Notes under the pieces: generated by a model
Told to the model about the DNA's origin: nothing
What the model saw: the letters and a program-made list of their open reading frames with translations, nothing else
The model's database searches: none
From: Gavia stellata
Lineage: Eukaryota > Chordata > Aves > Gaviiformes > Gaviidae
Length of the DNA stretch: 64,000 nt
Direction: 5' to 3'
NCBI RefSeq assembly: GCF_030936135.1
Contig: NC_082618.1
Span: 8,529,034 to 8,593,033, forward strand
Translations under genes and position numbers: made by a program
Shown: positions 63,085 through 64,000 of the stretch, in pieces
Position numbering within the stretch: position 1 is the first letter of the stretch
Layout: every line of letters begins with the position of its first letter

Positions 63085-63102
63085 TTCTCTCTCTCTCTCT
63101 CT
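63085..63102. repeat. (TC)n dinucleotide repeat
   Basis: About nine TC units in a pyrimidine-rich stretch (TTTCTTTCTCTCTC...). A microsatellite likely to vary in length. Confidence 0.9.
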
Positions 63103-64000
63103 GCAACCGCAGTTCATTGCCATCTCTTGCCTGAGAAATACAAATGAGCAAGGCTGCAATTCCTCTGCAGCATTCCAGCTGGGTGGAGCCCATTCCCATA
63201 GCTCTGCACTGAGCCTTGCTGAGTACTGAAGCATTTGGCTCAGGGCAAAAAGGATGAGGAGAGAATCAGTTTCTTCATGCCTGTTCTTCCAGATCAGTGT
63301 CAGGTCTGCCTTGAGGACCTTTCAGTAACCAGAATACAATTTGTGTCTCCCTGAACCTTTATACAAGCACAAACTTCTTAATTTGCTGCTGGATCAAACT
63401 TTCCTTCCCTGCTGAAGATGCTCTCTGCTCCTGCTGAAACGTTTCCTTGCTTCTGTTTCTAGTGGCCAGGAATGGTTATTATTAGTTCACTCTTGGAGCA
63501 GCTCTTCACATCCTTTAATTTGCTGTCAGTCAGTGCTTTGAAGGTCCCTCTATGACAGAGCAGCACACCAGAACAGACACTAGGACTTTGGATAGTTAGC
63601 CAGATTTCACAACCACTCACTGCTTTATCTCTCCAAGCTTGTTTTAAAAAGTTCCCACCCTGCTAGCTTTACCAAGTGCTGAATCACTTTTTTGGGTGGC
63701 CAGATTCTAGTTGTGGGGGAAGAAAACTCTGGCAGAAGAGCAGAGCAGATGTTAATGGAGACACTTAAACGTTCCTCCCCTGCCACTGCCCCCGAAAAAT
63801 TGCTGGTAATGTTTACAAGGCAACATTTACCAATCTTTGTCAGAACAGTAAGGCTTGAATAGTGGGGTAGAAGGTGGCCAAGTCAGTATTACAAGGCCAT
63901 TGTTTAGTAGAAAATGGTATTGCTTGCAGATCTTTGGCTCTGGAGAAGAGGAGACTATTGGCAGGAGAATCTATTTAAGGCATATGTCTTCTGATTGCTG

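Larger units (their letters stand above)
57090..64000 (+). other. PIGL: PIGL intron 4 (5' part, continues past the window)
   Basis: It begins GTACAG. I looked for the next conserved PIGL segment (the part with ..SVNVLRKY..) in the plus strand to 64,000 and did not find it, so exon 5 is taken to lie further right. A MIR relic lies at about 58.38 kb, a possible cassette exon at 58679-58753 and a TC repeat at 63.09 kb. Minus- and plus-strand ORFs up to 114 codons show no recognisable domain. Confidence 0.8.

Noticed and set aside
57090..64000. Search for PIGL exon 5
   Set aside because: No segment with the conserved VNVLRKY-type block and splice sites was found; the exon probably lies beyond the right edge.
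1..64000. CRISPR arrays, prokaryotic operons, viral genes or complete endogenous retroviruses
   Set aside because: No regularly spaced direct repeats, no operon-like gene packing, and no gag, pol or env-like frames or LTR pairs are visible. The only reverse-transcriptase relic is the CR1 fragment.

Overview
This is eukaryotic, vertebrate, and almost certainly avian nuclear DNA: long AT-rich non-coding stretches, sharply bounded CpG islands, spliced exons with GT-AG borders, a CR1 LINE tail with the ATTCTATGAT-type end typical of birds, and only a few old repeats. There are no prokaryotic or viral genes. Nearly all open reading frames in the window are chance ORFs in introns or GC-rich shadows.

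Layout. Positions 1-8681 are non-coding and probably belong to intron 1 of a minus-strand gene whose non-coding first exon lies in a CpG island at about 8.3-9.47 kb. From the known PIGL neighbourhood in amniotes, this gene is most likely NCOR1; no NCOR1 codon is in the window, so the name rests on synteny. An AT-richer spacer (about 9.5-10.45 kb) leads to a second CpG island (about 10.48-11.26 kb) with a TATA-less promoter and exon 1 of PIGL on the plus strand.

PIGL is the ER-membrane enzyme that removes the acetyl group from GlcNAc-PI, the second step of GPI-anchor synthesis. Four coding exons are present (10829-11105, 15701-15800, 50181-50271, 57022-57089). They join in frame to 178 complete codons plus 2 nt, and carry the N-terminal membrane anchor, the HPDDE catalytic motif and the GHANH motif. 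By comparison with the 252-residue human protein, roughly the last 70 residues lie in exons beyond position 64,000. Introns are 4.6 kb, 34.4 kb, 6.75 kb and more than 6.9 kb.

The introns hold CR1 and MIR relics, fragments of old amniote palindromic repeats, simple repeats, a CpG-rich putative enhancer in intron 2 (about 39.19-39.66 kb), a CRE cluster just inside intron 1, a 15-bp perfect inverted repeat made of octamer-like motifs, a diverged local duplication in intron 3, and a possible in-frame cassette exon in intron 4. I found no convincing undescribed multi-gene system; the best leads are regulatory or structural.
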